A DNA stretch of 64,000 nucleotides from Amblyomma americanum (GCF_052857255.1 NC_135504.1:140332121-140396120), one strand, 5' to 3'. Shown: positions 35,495 to 47,001, numbered from the stretch's first letter. The notes: generated from the sequence alone by a model not told the origin. A program made the numbers and translations.

Positions 35495-36204
35495 GAGAGC
35501 AACCTCAGGGTTGACACCGCTCTCTCTATGACGCGTACTCTCGCTGCGGCTGTCGTTAACGCCTCATTTTGTTCCTCATCCAATGCGGCCTCCACGGCTT
35601 GGTCGAAATTGCTCGGCTTGCGCGAGAGCACGAACCGGCGCACGGGGTCTTGCAGACCAGCCACGAACAAAGCGGTCATTTCCTCTTTAAGTATATCCTC
35701 CGCGTATTTCTTCTTAAGCTGGTCTCCTTCCTCCTCCCTGCTTAACGTATCGTGCGCTAGGCGCTGAAGCCGCGACGCAAATGTTCGCACGTCCTCCCCT
35801 ACCATCTGTCCGGCGTCACGGAACCTCTGTACCCGCACGTGACGTGGTTCAGTGTCGAAATGCTCAAACGCGAGCTTCTTAAATTCCGCAAATGATTTTG
35901 TGGATTTTACTTTTTCGTCTCGCCATGCAAAATCATGAGCAGCTCCTGCCATCTTACACCTCGCCATTCCCAGCATTTGAGCATCGGACCATCCTGACAT
36001 TTTCCCAATCTCTTCTAGCATGGAAAAGAAATCGCAGATTGGAACCCCTGTCTTATCTCCCGTAAACGTCGGAATGACGCTTCCTAATGCCAGCATGCTT
36101 GCTCCGAGCGACAGCTGTGGAGTGGGAGCTCCCTCAGATAAAGACATTTTTTTTTTCAAGCCCTCCGGTGCCTCAAGCCTCTCAAATGGGGGTAAAAGTC
36201 CCAC
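35491..36204 (-). pseudogene. Nested Ty3/gypsy gag, copy 1, N-terminal part
   Basis: Capsid part of gag, near identical to copy 2. A one-base deletion near 35513 (TTGACACC against TTGAGCACC in copy 2) breaks it. The remaining knuckle part is at 35207-35494 in another frame. The upstream T-run is 10 bases here and 9 in copy 2, which changes the in-frame N-terminus (MGLLPPFERL... here). Confidence 0.85.
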
Positions 36205-36302
36205 AATCAGTCCCGTGATTCCCTTTTGATTACAATTTTGAAGTCATGAATGTCGCAGCATTCAGAGGACATTTGCTTTTGAGACCCCACTTCTGACACC
36301 AG

Positions 36303-37820
36303 TGTGATGACCCCCATAATGCGCAGGTCCACACGGGACGGAGAGGCAAAGAGACACCGTATGGCTCAGTTTAAACAAACAGGCATATTCAATAATTACA
36401 CATGATTAAGATTATACATCAGAGGCTGGGGCGTCCGAGCTTACGTGCCGACGACTTCATGGGGGCGATGGAGTGGCTCCGGAGTTGGGCTCGAGCGGTT
36501 GCTGGCAGAAGCTGCACGCCGTCGGGCTTCGGCGCTGAAGGCCCTCTTGGCGAACGATGTCGTCCTGAGCGTGTATGCAGTAGAATTTCAATAGTCGTCC
36601 GTTTCTTCGAGGATGGTTCACAAACCCTTCCTCTAGTGTCGTTCGGCTTGGAAGATGAACAGGAGGCGAGCTTGTAGATGATGACAGCAGAGCATAATTT
36701 TACAACATACATATACAGAGAGTTAAACTGGAAAAAAAGCAGAACTGAATTTACAAAAGAACAAACTTTGCACTACTTTACTCATCGACCGGGCAGGTTA
36801 GTGCCTAAGTAGCATCACATTACATGCTAAGCATGGAGCCCCAGCTCAGACTGGACTGGACTGCATCCGTTTACATGCGCTTTTAAGCACTTGATTAACA
36901 AAGGACTAAGGGCGGTCATTTTCAGTGGCCCGCCCAAAGCATCAATTCTCCAATGAAAAATAACATGCGAGATGGGGACAACCCCTTGGGTTGGGCTTAG
37001 CCTCGAACCCAGATTCTTGTTAACAATACAAACTAAATAAACAACAAAAACGTCACCACTCTCTCTCAAGTGAGAGTATCCACAGGCTCTCCCTTCGGAG
37101 CTAATCCTTGCCTCAGGCATGCATACCGCCACCCACCATCGGTCCGCGTCGTTCGTCAGCAACAAGGGAGGGGGCGAAAGCGCCCTCGATGCTGCCGCGC
37201 TACCGACGGCGGGACACAGCTAATAATCATGAAGGGGTTCGTCTGTCGCTCCGGGAAACCAGATTAAGGGTCGCCCCTGTTTTCCCACATTCTTGGCGAG
37301 TCTTGCCTGTCCGCCATGACAGGTGTCCGTCACGGCCCTTCTGGGAATGCGCTTTTGTTCACGAGGCACGGCGGGAAGCTGTGGGTGCCTTCCCGGCGAT
37401 AGCCCACGTCGTAAGGGGAGGGGGGGGGCTAGGGCTTTCACTTGGGCGCACAAACATACCACCCCACTTCTGGTCTCGCCCCCTTCACGTGTTGAGTCAG
37501 AGGGAAAGAATGTTGTCTTCGCGGTAGCGCATAGCGTCGGCTGTGGTACGGCGCGCTCTGGATCGCTGACAGTTCCCTTATCCTGGAATGTGCCCGGGAG
37601 GGCCGCACCTGGAACGGCCACGCAAATTGGGGAGGATAAAGCCTGTTTCCCCGCGGCGGCGGCGGCGGGTCCGGTTGGGTCCGGTTGGGCTTAAACCCCT
37701 TCGTTCTGGTTGTCACTCTCAACGAGCATGGCTGGGGTAATTGATGATGCCTGTCATCTGGGTCTCCGTCTACGCCGCGCCGTCGAACGTAGATCCTCGT
37801 AGCACACAAGGAATGTCACA
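36303..37820 (-). repeat. LTR 2 (shared central LTR)
   Basis: 1518 bp. It agrees with LTR 3 at the LTR-1-specific sites over most of its length. Near its right end it agrees with LTR 1 (AACGTAGATCC) where LTR 3 has AACGTGCATCC. No target duplication flanks it. Confidence 0.95.
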
Positions 37821-38288
37821 CTCGCTCAGCCTCCAGAAGAATGTTCTCCGAACATTTGAGTCCACGCAGCTCCCCTTGTCTTTCTGAATCGCCTCGCACA
37901 GTCCGTCCGACAAAACACTTTTCGCTGCACTCAACACCACTGCACAACACCATATGCCTCCGCTGTCATAACTGGCGTCTCCAGGGGCAGCACTGATCTT
38001 CTTTTACAGATAAACATGAAACTCAGCACACAAGCCTCTCCTTTCTAGTCCAAACTGGACGAAATAAATTTACCACAGTTACAAAGGAGCTCCCACTTCT
38101 AGCACGATCACGGCACAGACAAAAATATAGATAACGAAAGGAAGTGGGGCAGGTTCTGCATGCGCTCCGCATGCTCTCCTGTGAAGGTGTTACTTAATGA
38201 CAGAAAGGTTTAACTACCAACTCCGATAACTTAACACATAAGCACATAGCAATGTTATGAGCTGTGGCATTACACAATTCTAACCAGT

Positions 38289-41200
38289 TCAAAACTCCGC
38301 TCTGTTTACGCCATTAGTCCGATTAGCTTTCCGATTTCGCAGCGGATATCGGCCTTCATGAGTCATACTAAGTAAGTCTGTGACCCTTTGTCTGCTTTGG
38401 GACTCGCGAGGGCTCGTGGCAGGAGCCTCTCCTGGCGTTATCTGCGCGGCAACCTCGCGCGCTTCTTCTTCTAGCAATGCATGAAGTAAATCCGGTGGCA
38501 TTCCGGCCGTCACCTCTGGCGCCTGCCGAACAAATGCAGGAGAGGGCGTTTCTTGCGAACTATCTGCGCGCTCCGCTTCACTTCTGTCCCCATCAAAATC
38601 CGCGCTTTCCCTTTCCTCATTTCGTGAATACTGAACCGGTGCCGACTTGAGGCGATTTGCGTGTATCCTTATCAAGCGCCGGTTTACGTCTCGGACTTCT
38701 TCTAGCAATGCATGAAGTAAATCCGGTGGCATTCCGGCCGTCACCTCTGGCGCCTGCCGAACAAATGCAGGAGAGGGCGTTTCTTGCGAACTATCTGCGC
38801 GCTCCGCTTCACTTCTGTCCCCATCAAAATCCGCGCTTTCCCTTTCCTCATTTCGTGAATACTGAACCGGTGCCGACTTGAGGCGATTTGCGTGTATCCT
38901 TATCAAGCGCCGGTTTACGTCTCGGACTCTGAAGTTTACCGGAGAAAGCTTCTCGACAACCTCGCACGGTCCTCTCCACTTCGTCTGGAACTTACGAGCT
39001 AGCCCAATCTGCCTTTGGCAGTTTTCAATGTACACGCTGTCCCCCACATCAAACGGCGCGTCTCTAGCACTGCGATTGTGCACCTCCTTCCTGCGCTTCG
39101 CCGCTTTCTTTAAGGCCTCCTTTGCGATGTCCCTCGCCACTTGCAAGCGCGATTCTAGCTCAACCTTATAGTCGTCCAGTGAAGCGTATGGGACACGACG
39201 GGGGCCCTCTGGCACTTCACTAGGCTGGTCCGGGTCTCGGCCGTAGAGAAGAAAGAATGGCGATTCGCCCGTGCTCTCGTGTGCTGCGGAATTGTAGGCA
39301 AACATTGCATACGGGAGCCACAAATCCCAGTCCCGCTGGTCGCGCGAAACAAAATGCGACAGGAACCCGGCCACGGTTTGGTTCAGTCGCTCCACCGCGC
39401 CGTTGCAAGCCGGATGGTACGGTGTTGTCTGCTTCTTAGCGATCTTAAGCAGCTCGCAAACTCTCCTCATTAGCTGCTACACGAAGTTCGTTCCCCGATC
39501 TGTCAAGAGTTGCCTCGGGGGTCCATGTCGGAGCACGATCTGTTCGACAAATGCTCTTGCAACCGTGTCTGCCTTCTGATCTGGGAGTGCTACCGCTTCC
39601 GCGTATTTTGAAAGGTAATCGACAAATACTAAAATGTACTTGTTTCCGGAAGTGGTCGTGGGCAATGGGCCCATTATGTCCATACCTGTCCGCTCGAAGG
39701 GAGCCGAAACCTCAGAGAACGGCTGAATTGGAGCTGGTCTTCGTCCCTTGGGTGTTTTTCTTTCGAGACAGGAATGACACTTCGCACAGTAGTCTCTAAC
39801 ATCCTGTCGCATGCCACTCCAAAAGTACAAACGCTCCACACGCCTGCGTGTCTTCGCTACGCCAAAATGACCGGCGCATGGCGCATCGTGAAACGCGCGA
39901 AGAACCCTTTCTGTCCACGACCGAGGTATGACGACTCTCTCCCAAGCGGTTTTCTCTAATCTCCCTTTCCTGGTTGGCCTCGTGCGCCGACACAGGGTGC
40001 CGTCTTTGTCAATGAAATAACCTAGCTGTTCGGGGTGAGACGGTGCGCCCTCTAAGCTTTCGATTATTCGCTTCAGGTCAGGATCTTTGCACTGCTCTGT
40101 GCGTAATTCGGCGGGGTCGACTACGGGGACAAACTCATCTATAGCTGCCACGGCAGCTGTGCGGCTGAGTGCATCAGCATTCAGATGTGTCTTTCCTGAC
40201 TTGTGCTCAACTTCAAAGCAGTATTCCTGCAGGTGTAGATTCCATCTAGCGAGTCGCGAGCTAGGGTCCCTGACACTCATCACCCATTTCAGAGGATGGC
40301 AGTCTGTGACTAGCTTGAATTTGCGGCCGTAAAGGTAGCATCTGAAGTGCTTTACTGCCCAGACAACGGCGAGGCACTCCCTTTCCGTAGCTCCGTACTT
40401 TTGCTCTGTGGGGCTCAGCTGTCGGCTAGCAAAAGCAACTGGATGTTCTTTGCCCTCGATAACCTGAGATAGCACGGCACCAACTGCGAACTTTGACGCA
40501 TCTGTGGCCATAACGAAGGGCAAACTAAAATCCGGGTGGCGCAACAGCGGTGCACTCATTAGCTTCCTTTTCAGGGCCCCAAAAGCATTCTCCGCGTTTT
40601 CGTCCCAGCGAAAGGCGACATTTTTGGCTGTTAAGGCGGTGAGCGGCTTAGCGAGCTTGGCGAACTCCTCTATGTGCCTTCGGTAGTAACCGATCAGGCC
40701 GAGAAACTGCCGGACCTGGCGGACGCTAGTCGGGGATGGAAAATCCGAGACACACCTTAGTTTCTCAGGGTCCGGTCGCACGCCGTCAGCTGAAACAACG
40801 TGCCCGAGGTATTTCACCTCGTTTTTGAGGAATTGGCACTTAGAGGGCTTCAGCTTGAGACCCGCTGCTCTTAGTCGCACCAAAACCTGCTCAATATCGC
40901 GCAAATGGTTATCAAAACTGTCACTGTATATGATAATGTCATCCATATACACGAAGCACAGCCTCCCCAGAAGACCTGCCAGGATAACATCAGCGGTTCT
41001 CTGCCAGACAGCAGGGCTGTTGGCCAGACCCATCGGCATTCTTTTCCATTCATAGTGCCCTGAGGGCGTGTTGAATGCCGTTTTCTCGGCATCTGCCGGA
41101 TCCATTGCTATCTGCCAGAATCCCGCCGCCATGTCCACTACCGTGAAGTACCTGGCAGAGCCCAGCTGAGAAAGCGTCTCCTGTATATTGGGGATGGGGT

Positions 41201-42380
41201 ATGGATCGATGCGAGTTACGGCATTTAGTTTGCGGTAGTCCACTACCAATCGATACGAGCCATCTGGCTTTTCCACCAATAGTGCTGGTGCTCCCCTGGG
41301 TGACTTTGAGTGTTCGACAATGCCGCGATCAATCAGGTCCTGCACCTGCCGCTCCATCTCCTCACGTTGGGAGTAAGGAATCCTGTACGCACGCTGGTAA
41401 ACGGGCGATGAAGTGCCGGTTTCTATCCTGTGCTTTATAACGCCACAGCAGCCCAAATCCAGGTTGGACGCGGCGAATACCTCCGAGTAGTCGTTCAGCA
41501 AACCAGCCAGAGCCTCCCTCTCCCTGGATTTTACGTGAGAAAGATCGAACGACACCTTTGGAGCAGCCGAAGGACTAGCATGCTCTACAGTTGCGAGTAC
41601 CCTATCGGTGGGCTCACGTTGCTCTATCGCAGAGGTGAAGAAAGCCAATGTTTTGTTCTTGGGAAGGCTCAGTGGCTGCTGGCTACAGTTAACCACCCGT
41701 AGGGGCACTCTGTGGGCGTCATTAACTGTCACGAGGCACGCGGCTGCCTTCAGGCCATTGCTGAGAGAGTCGACCGGCTCAAGCACTCCCACGGCGCCGC
41801 TCTCTACATCTGAAGGCACAAACGCGTACAAAATGTGCTCCGACCAAGGAAGGACGACCGCCTCCTCGACCAGCCGGACGGCAACCCGCGAATATACCTT
41901 CTCCAATGATCCCACTGTTTGACGGGTGTCAATATCGGTAATGCGAATCTCAGCCCCTCTCCTGTTCAAAAACAGAACTTTTGAGCCGCCCGCATTAACC
42001 TCTTCCTCAGAGAATGAGACTACTACCTTCCCTTTTCTCAAAAAATCCTGCCCTAATATACCTGACACTCCGTTTGGCAGAGACACCGTGTCCGGGCATA
42101 CGTAGCAGGGGTGCTCCAATGCAATTCCGCCGAGAGAGAAGTGTAACCGGTAGAGTCCACTTATGCCAAGAGGATCCCCCGTTATGCCTACAAATTTGGT
42201 TGCCATACCACCAGACGCTTCCAACACCTCGCGGTCCCCCTTCCTTCGAAGCGTGTTAAAACTGCTCTCCTTAAGCAATGTCACCTTTGACCCCGTATCT
42301 ATCAACAATTCCATACAACAACCATTTAACTTGCAACGCACAACAGGGCATGCCTCGTCGGCCACACAAACTACCACCAC
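38289..42380 (-). pseudogene. Nested Ty3/gypsy Pol, copy 2, same nonsense codon plus a 77-residue duplication
   Basis: Domain order and residues are as in copy 1. TAG at 39477-39479 falls at the same codon as in copy 1. The tail after the integrase carries an extra in-frame copy of a 231-bp segment (38468-38929), making the second part 393 instead of 316 residues. A few substitutions separate the copies (for example Pro/Leu near residue 136 and Trp/Arg near residue 351 in the RT lead-in). Confidence 0.92.
38468..38929. repeat. 231-bp tandem duplication in the copy 2 pol tail
   Basis: The segment beginning CTAGCAATGCATGAAG at 38471 recurs at 38702, a period of 231 bp (77 codons), so the frame is kept. 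It is absent from copy 1. Confidence 0.95.
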
Positions 42381-42397
42381 CTCATCATCTACTGCTC

Positions 42398-42440
42398 CCT
42401 CCCCACGCTCCTCAGGCTGGGGAGGACTAACTAGTTTTTT
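42398..42440 (-). promoter_or_regulatory. -1 ribosomal frameshift signal, gag/pol, copy 2
   Basis: The minus strand has the heptamer A-AAA-AAC in the correct gag phase (42440-42434), directly followed by the gag stop UAG. After an 8-base spacer comes a 7-bp GC-rich stem, CCTCCCC with GGGGAGG (42425-42419 with 42404-42398), enclosing a 14-base loop. A -1 slip enters exactly the pol frame, which is open from here. All three elements of a classic frameshift signal are present. Confidence 0.88.
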
Positions 42441-43372
42441 GACTCGGTATCTGGAGCCCCGCTGTAGGCTTGCTTAGGGCGTGTCTCGCCTGCTTCTCTT
42501 TGTGGCTCCCCACGGCGCACGTTTTGGCAGAACCTGGCGATGTGTCCGCCACCCTGGCAAGCGAAGCATACGATTTCTTTAAAATCTCGCATACCGCGCC
42601 TGTAGCTTTGTGGCGGTCTCCGGTTTCCCGCGAATGGGCGCTGTTGAGCGCGCGCTTCAACCTGGCGTTCTACCTGCTGAGATAGCAGCTGTTCTAAGCG
42701 ATCTAACCGCTCTGTCAAGAGAGCAACCTCAGGGTTGAGCACCGCTCTCTCTATGACGCGTACTCTCGCTGCGGCTGTCGTTAACGCCTCATTTTGTTCC
42801 TCATCCAATGCGGCCTCCACGGCTTGGTCGAAATTGCTCGGCTTGCGCGAGAGCACGAACCGGCGCACGGGGTCTTGCAGACCAGCCACGAACAAAGCGG
42901 TCATTTCCTCTTTAATTATATCCTCCGCGTATTTCTTCTTAAGCTGGTCTCCTTCCTCCTCCCTGCTTAACGTATCGTGCGCTAGGCGCTGAAGCCGCGA
43001 CGCAAATGTTCGCACGTCCTCCCCTACCATCTGTCCGGCGTCACGGAACCTCTGTACCCGCACGTGACGTGGTTCAGTGTCGAAATGCTCAAACGCGAGC
43101 TTCTTAAATTCCGCAAATGATTTTGTGGATTTTACTTTTTCGTCTCGCCATGCAAAATCATGAGCAGCTCCTGCCATCTTACACCTCGCCATTCCCAGCA
43201 TTTGAGCATCGGACCATCCTGACATTTTCCCAATCTCTTCTAGCATGGAAAAGAAATCGCAGATTGGAACCCCTGTCTTATCTCCCGTAAACGTCGGAAT
43301 GACGCTTCCTAATGCCAGCATGCTTGCTCCGAGCGACAGCTGTGGAGTGGGAGCTCCCTCAGATAAAGACAT
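42431..43372 (-). CDS. Nested Ty3/gypsy Gag, copy 2, intact frame
   Basis: A 313-residue uninterrupted frame from ATG 43372 (MSLSEGAPTPQL) to TAG 42431-42433. Capsid-like region: residues about 20-210. Gln/Arg/Glu coiled segment (LTERLDRLEQLLSQQV) near 220. One zinc knuckle, CFACQGGGHIARFC, near 272, where copy 1 has Arg for the second Gly. It would form the particle and bind element RNA. The true start may lie further upstream, since a T-run just before this ATG differs in length between copies. Pol is read by -1 frameshifting at its end. Confidence 0.88.
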   Translation of the reverse strand: MSLSEGAPTPQLSLGASMLALGSVIPTFTGDKTGVPICDFFSMLEEIGKMSGWSDAQMLGMARCKMAGAAHDFAWRDEKVKSTKSFAEFKKLAFEHFDTEPRHVRVQRFRDAGQMVGEDVRTFASRLQRLAHDTLSREEEGDQLKKKYAEDIIKEEMTALFVAGLQDPVRRFVLSRKPSNFDQAVEAALDEEQNEALTTAAARVRVIERAVLNPEVALLTERLDRLEQLLSQQVERQVEARAQQRPFAGNRRPPQSYRRGMRDFKEIVCFACQGGGHIARFCQNVRRGEPQREAGETRPKQAYSGAPDTESKN

Positions 43373-43508
43373 TTTTTTTTCAAGCCCTCCGGTGCCTCAA
43401 GCCTCTCAAATGGGGGTAAAAGTCCCACAATCAGTCCCGTGATTCCCTTTTGATTACAATTTTGAAGTCATGAATGTCGCAGCATTCAGAGGACATTTGC
43501 TTTTGAGA

Positions 43509-43526
43509 CCCCACTTCTGACACCAG
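43509..43526 (-). promoter_or_regulatory. Primer binding site, probably tRNA-Leu (copy 2; same at 36285-36302)
   Basis: The minus strand reads TGGTGTCAGAAGTGGGG directly after the 5' LTR. It starts with TGG (pairing with tRNA CCA) and resembles the complement of a tRNA-Leu 3' end. The tRNA identity is recalled, not searched. The same site follows LTR 2, so both internal regions keep one. Confidence 0.7.
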
Positions 43527-45045
43527 TGTGATGACCCCCATAATGCGCAGGTCCACACGGGACGGAGAGGCAAAGAGACACCGTATGGCTCAGTTTAAAC
43601 AAACAGGCATATTCAATAATTACACATGATTAAGATTATACATCAGAGGCTGGGGCGTCCGAGCTTACGTGCCGACGACTTCATGGGGGCGATGGAGTGG
43701 CTCCGGAGTTGGGCTCGAGCGGTTGCTGGCAGAAGCTGCACGCCGTCGGGCTTCGGCGCTGAAGGCCCTCTTGGCGAACGATGTCGTCCTGAGCGTGTAT
43801 GCAGTAGAATTTCAATAGTCGTCCGTTTCTTCGAGGATGGTTCACAAACCCTTCCTCTAGTGTCGTTCGGCTTGGAAGATGAACAGGAGGCGAGCTTGTA
43901 GATGATGACAGCAGAGCATAATTTTACAACATACATATACAGAGAGTTAAACTGGAAAAAAAGCAGAACTGAATTTACAAAAGAACAAACTTTGCACTAC
44001 TTTACTCATCGACCGGGCAGGTTAGTGCCTAAGTAGCATCACATTACATGCTAAGCATGGAGCCCCAGCTCAGACTGGACTGGACTGCATCCGTTTACAT
44101 GCGCTTTTAAGCACTTGATTAACAAAGGACTAAGGGCGGTCATTTTCAGTGGCCCGCCCAAAGCATCAATTCTCCAATGAAAAATAACATGCGAGATGGG
44201 GACAACCCCTTGGGTTGGGCTTAGCCTCGAACCCAGATTCTTGTTAACAATACAAACTAAATAAACAACAAAAACGTCACCACTCTCTCTCAAGTGAGAG
44301 TATCCACAGGCTCTCCCTTCGGAGCTAATCCTTGCCTCAGGCATGCATACCGCCACCCACCATCGGTCCGCGTCGTTCGTCAGCAACAAGGGAGGGGGCG
44401 AAAGCGCCCTCGATGCTGCCGCGCTACCGACGGCGGGACACAGCTAATAATCATGAAGGGGTTCGTCTGTCGCTCCGGGAAACCAGATTAAGGGTCGCCC
44501 CTGTTTTCCCACATTCTTGGCGAGTCTTGCCTGTCCGCCATGACAGGTGTCCGTCACGGCCCTTCTGGGAATGCGCTTTTGTTCACGAGGCACGGCGGGA
44601 AGCTGTGGGTGCCTTCCCGGCGATAGCCCACGTCGTAAGGGGAGGGGGGGGGGCTAGGGCTTTCACTTGGGCGCACAAACATACCACCCCACTTCTGGTC
44701 TCGCCCCCTTCACGTGTTGAGTCAGAGGGAAAGAATGTTGTCTTCGCGGTAGCGCATAGCGTCGGCTGTGGTACGGCGCGCTCTGGATCGCTGACAGTTC
44801 CCTTATCCTGGAATGTGCCCGGGAGGGCCGCACCTGGAACGGCCACGCAAATTGGGGAGGATAAAGCCTGTTTCCCCGCGGCGGCGGCGGCGGGTCCGGT
44901 TGGGTCCGGTTGGGCTTAAACCCCTTCGTTCTGGTTGTCACTCTCAACGAGCATGGCTGGGGTAATTGATGATGCCTGTCATCTGGGTCTCCGTCTACGC
45001 CGCGCCGTCGAACGTGCATCCTCGTAGCACACAAGGAATGTCACA
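43527..45045 (-). repeat. LTR 3 (5' LTR of the dimer)
   Basis: About 1519 bp. On the minus strand it is followed at once by TGGTGTCAGAAGTGGGG, the primer binding site. Its right edge abuts the outer element's integrase sequence after AAGT. Confidence 0.95.
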
Positions 45046-45049
45046 AAGT
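45046..45049. repeat. Target duplication AAGT of the nested dimer (right)
   Basis: Partner of 29306-29309. Confidence 0.85.
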
Positions 45050-46149
45050 GCAGAGTGTGTCAACTCGTACTACCGGCAGCTCAGCCTGTACCTCTCCAGC
45101 TGTGGCCGTACCCAACAAGGTGTTGGCAAAGAGTACATGTTGACTATGCACAACAAGGTAACCACAACTTTCTTGTCTTGGTGGACGCCTACTCTAAATG
45201 GGTTGAAGTTTGGCCTATGACGTCAACTACCACCTCTCAGACTATTAGTAAGCTTCGCAGCCTCTTCGCAGCGTATGGTTTTCCAGAGGAGATTGTCAGT
45301 GATAACGGCCCACAGTTTGTGTCGCAGGAGATCGCAGCATTCTTGTCTCGGAACAGTATGATACATGCTAAGACTCCACCATATCACGCAATCTCTAACG
45401 GAGCAGCCGAGCGGCTAGTCCAGACAACCAAGAAGGCGCTTTTAAAGCAAGTGTAGTCCCTAGCTGAACACGGAAAGCAACAACCCTTGCAGAAAGGATT
45501 AGACAGTTTTTTGATGTCGTACAGGAATACCCCTCATTCTCTAACTGGGAAGACCCGAGCCGAGCTGTTTCTGAGGCGACAGCCGCGAGTTAAATTGTCG
45601 TTCCTCAAACCGAGTTTTGTGCAAGACATGACTGATAAGCAACGATGCATTAAGCAGCAAAGAGACAAGGACAGGGGCTGTGAACGTGCTTTCGCCGTGG
45701 GGGAAAGGGTGTTTGTGAAGTGCGTGCGTAGTGAGGACACCTCTTGGGACGATGGCACTGTGGTACAAGTTGTGAGCCCAGTGACTTATTTCGTGCGCGT
45801 GACGGGTCAAGTTCGATTTGTGCACGCCGGTCACCTCCGCCCTTCTTTTGCACGACCAACCTCGCTATCGCAGCAGGCATCCCTACCAAGTGAGCAGCCT
45901 CGGGAGTCGCCAGGGTCGGCAGGGCCCACAGTTGAGACCACGTGCCCCGAGGAGACATCGTCGGCCGGCACCAATGCACCCGCCTCGCCACCTTCTCCGG
46001 CAGCCGACTCGACTGTGCCACTCGACGCTTCAGGTGATTCGCGAGAGTCTTCGCTGCCAGCCAACGACGACGCTGTGGTGCCTCCTCGCCGTAGCCAGCG
46101 TATGCGCCGGCCCCCGGATTGGTTCAGACCATCAGACTTCAAGAAATGA
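45050..46149 (+). pseudogene. Outer Ty3/gypsy pol, second part (integrase core and tail)
   Basis: The frame resumes with CRVC, completing the HHCC finger, then the catalytic core: VHVDYA near 45140, VSDNGPQF near 45297 and NGAAERLVQTTKK near 45397 supply the D, D and E residues. TAG at 45454-45456 interrupts. The C-terminal part (45487-46149) includes a GPY/F-like VVQVVSPVTYFV stretch and a Ser/Pro/Glu-rich tail. Integrase would insert the cDNA. This copy is broken by the nested element and the stop. Confidence 0.88.
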
Positions 46150-46176
46150 CTTCGTGTTGTCTAAGGGGGGAGGAGA

Positions 46177-46335
46177 TGTGATAGCGTGAGCACCTAGCGA
46201 GCCGCTGACGTGTCATTCCGTGCTGCTGATAAGCTGCGCACGGCACGCTATCGGCGCACTATAAGAACACCATGCTCTTGGCAATAAACGTTTTTTAGTT
46301 CTGGACCTTCGTTGATGCTGGTCGTAGTTATTTCA
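46177..46335 (+). repeat. 3' LTR (159 bp) of the outer Ty3/gypsy element
   Basis: Same length and ends as 26033-26191, with one visible substitution. It follows a polypurine tract and is followed by GAGGT, the target duplication. Confidence 0.95.
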
Positions 46336-47001
46336 GAGGTGAGGGAAAGGCGACTGCAGATAAGACGTTTAGTATGCCCATGGAATGGAACCTTTCCTGT
46401 TGCTTCAAGTGCCTTTTCTGTAGAAAAGATTAGCTAATGTTAGCCCACACCAGTGGCGATTTCTGTTTAGGATAGCAGACCAAGCATACGAGCGACGAGG
46501 CCGTTCAGTCAACACTGTCGACCTTCCTCTTGTTGCGCTATTTAACACTGTTAAGTCTAGGCTACACGCAGCACAAAAACTCGAAAGTATAGAAGGCAGC
46601 CGGCACCACATCGTTGTTGGTAGAGTACAGTACACGCGAAGCTCTGATGACACCTATAAGGACCAAAATGTCTACGAATATTGGGGTTCTCTTTTCCTTT
46701 CGCATATGTAGAACTTAAGGACTGCCATAAATGTTCGCTTCACTGCAAACAGACAAACCCATTGCCTGGATACTTTTGGCAAACAGATGACCTTTTGCGC
46801 GCTCATAATAGAATCATTCTCTACAGTTTGCCTAATTCACCAACTTAACTTCTGAGCAGAGGTAGAGCGTTGTTGCAATAGACCCCTTTCGAGAAAATCA
46901 CTAAAACGCTCTTCAATCGAATAATTTTTTTTTCACTATGATTCGTCAAAAGGGATGCGCTGCGTAAGAATTGATGTACGTTCGTAAAACGGCAGTGCGG
47001 G
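46336..47001. other. No feature seen
   Basis: Flank of the outer Ty3/gypsy element. A minus-strand frame at 46653-46405 has no recognisable motif. Confidence 0.35.

Larger units (their letters stand above)
29310..45045 (-). mobile_element. Tandem dimer of a Ty3/gypsy element (LTR-int-LTR-int-LTR)
   Basis: Three LTRs (29310-30827, 36303-37820, 43527-45045) alternate with two internal regions (30828-36302 and 37821-43526), all minus strand. Only the outermost ends are flanked by the target duplication AAGT (29306-29309 and 45046-45049). The middle LTR is flanked by the purine-tract side and the primer-site side. The internal regions are near identical; their length difference of 231 bp is fully explained by one duplication. 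This is one insertion that later became a dimer through its LTRs. Confidence 0.93.
26033..46335 (+). mobile_element. Ty3/gypsy element with 159-bp LTRs, split by a nested element
   Basis: The LTRs at 26033-26191 and 46177-46335 start TGTGATAG and end TTATTTCA. They differ visibly by one base (TCG/TTG near 26168 and 46312) and are flanked by a perfect 5-bp target duplication, GAGGT (26028-26032 and 46336-46340). A purine tract (AAGGGGGGAGGAGA) precedes the right LTR. The internal part carries gag, protease, RT, RNase H and integrase on the plus strand. Without the nested 29310-45049 the element is about 4.56 kb. One stop in gag, two pol frame changes and a late stop near the end of the integrase core make it defective, although the LTRs suggest a recent insertion. 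Confidence 0.95.
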
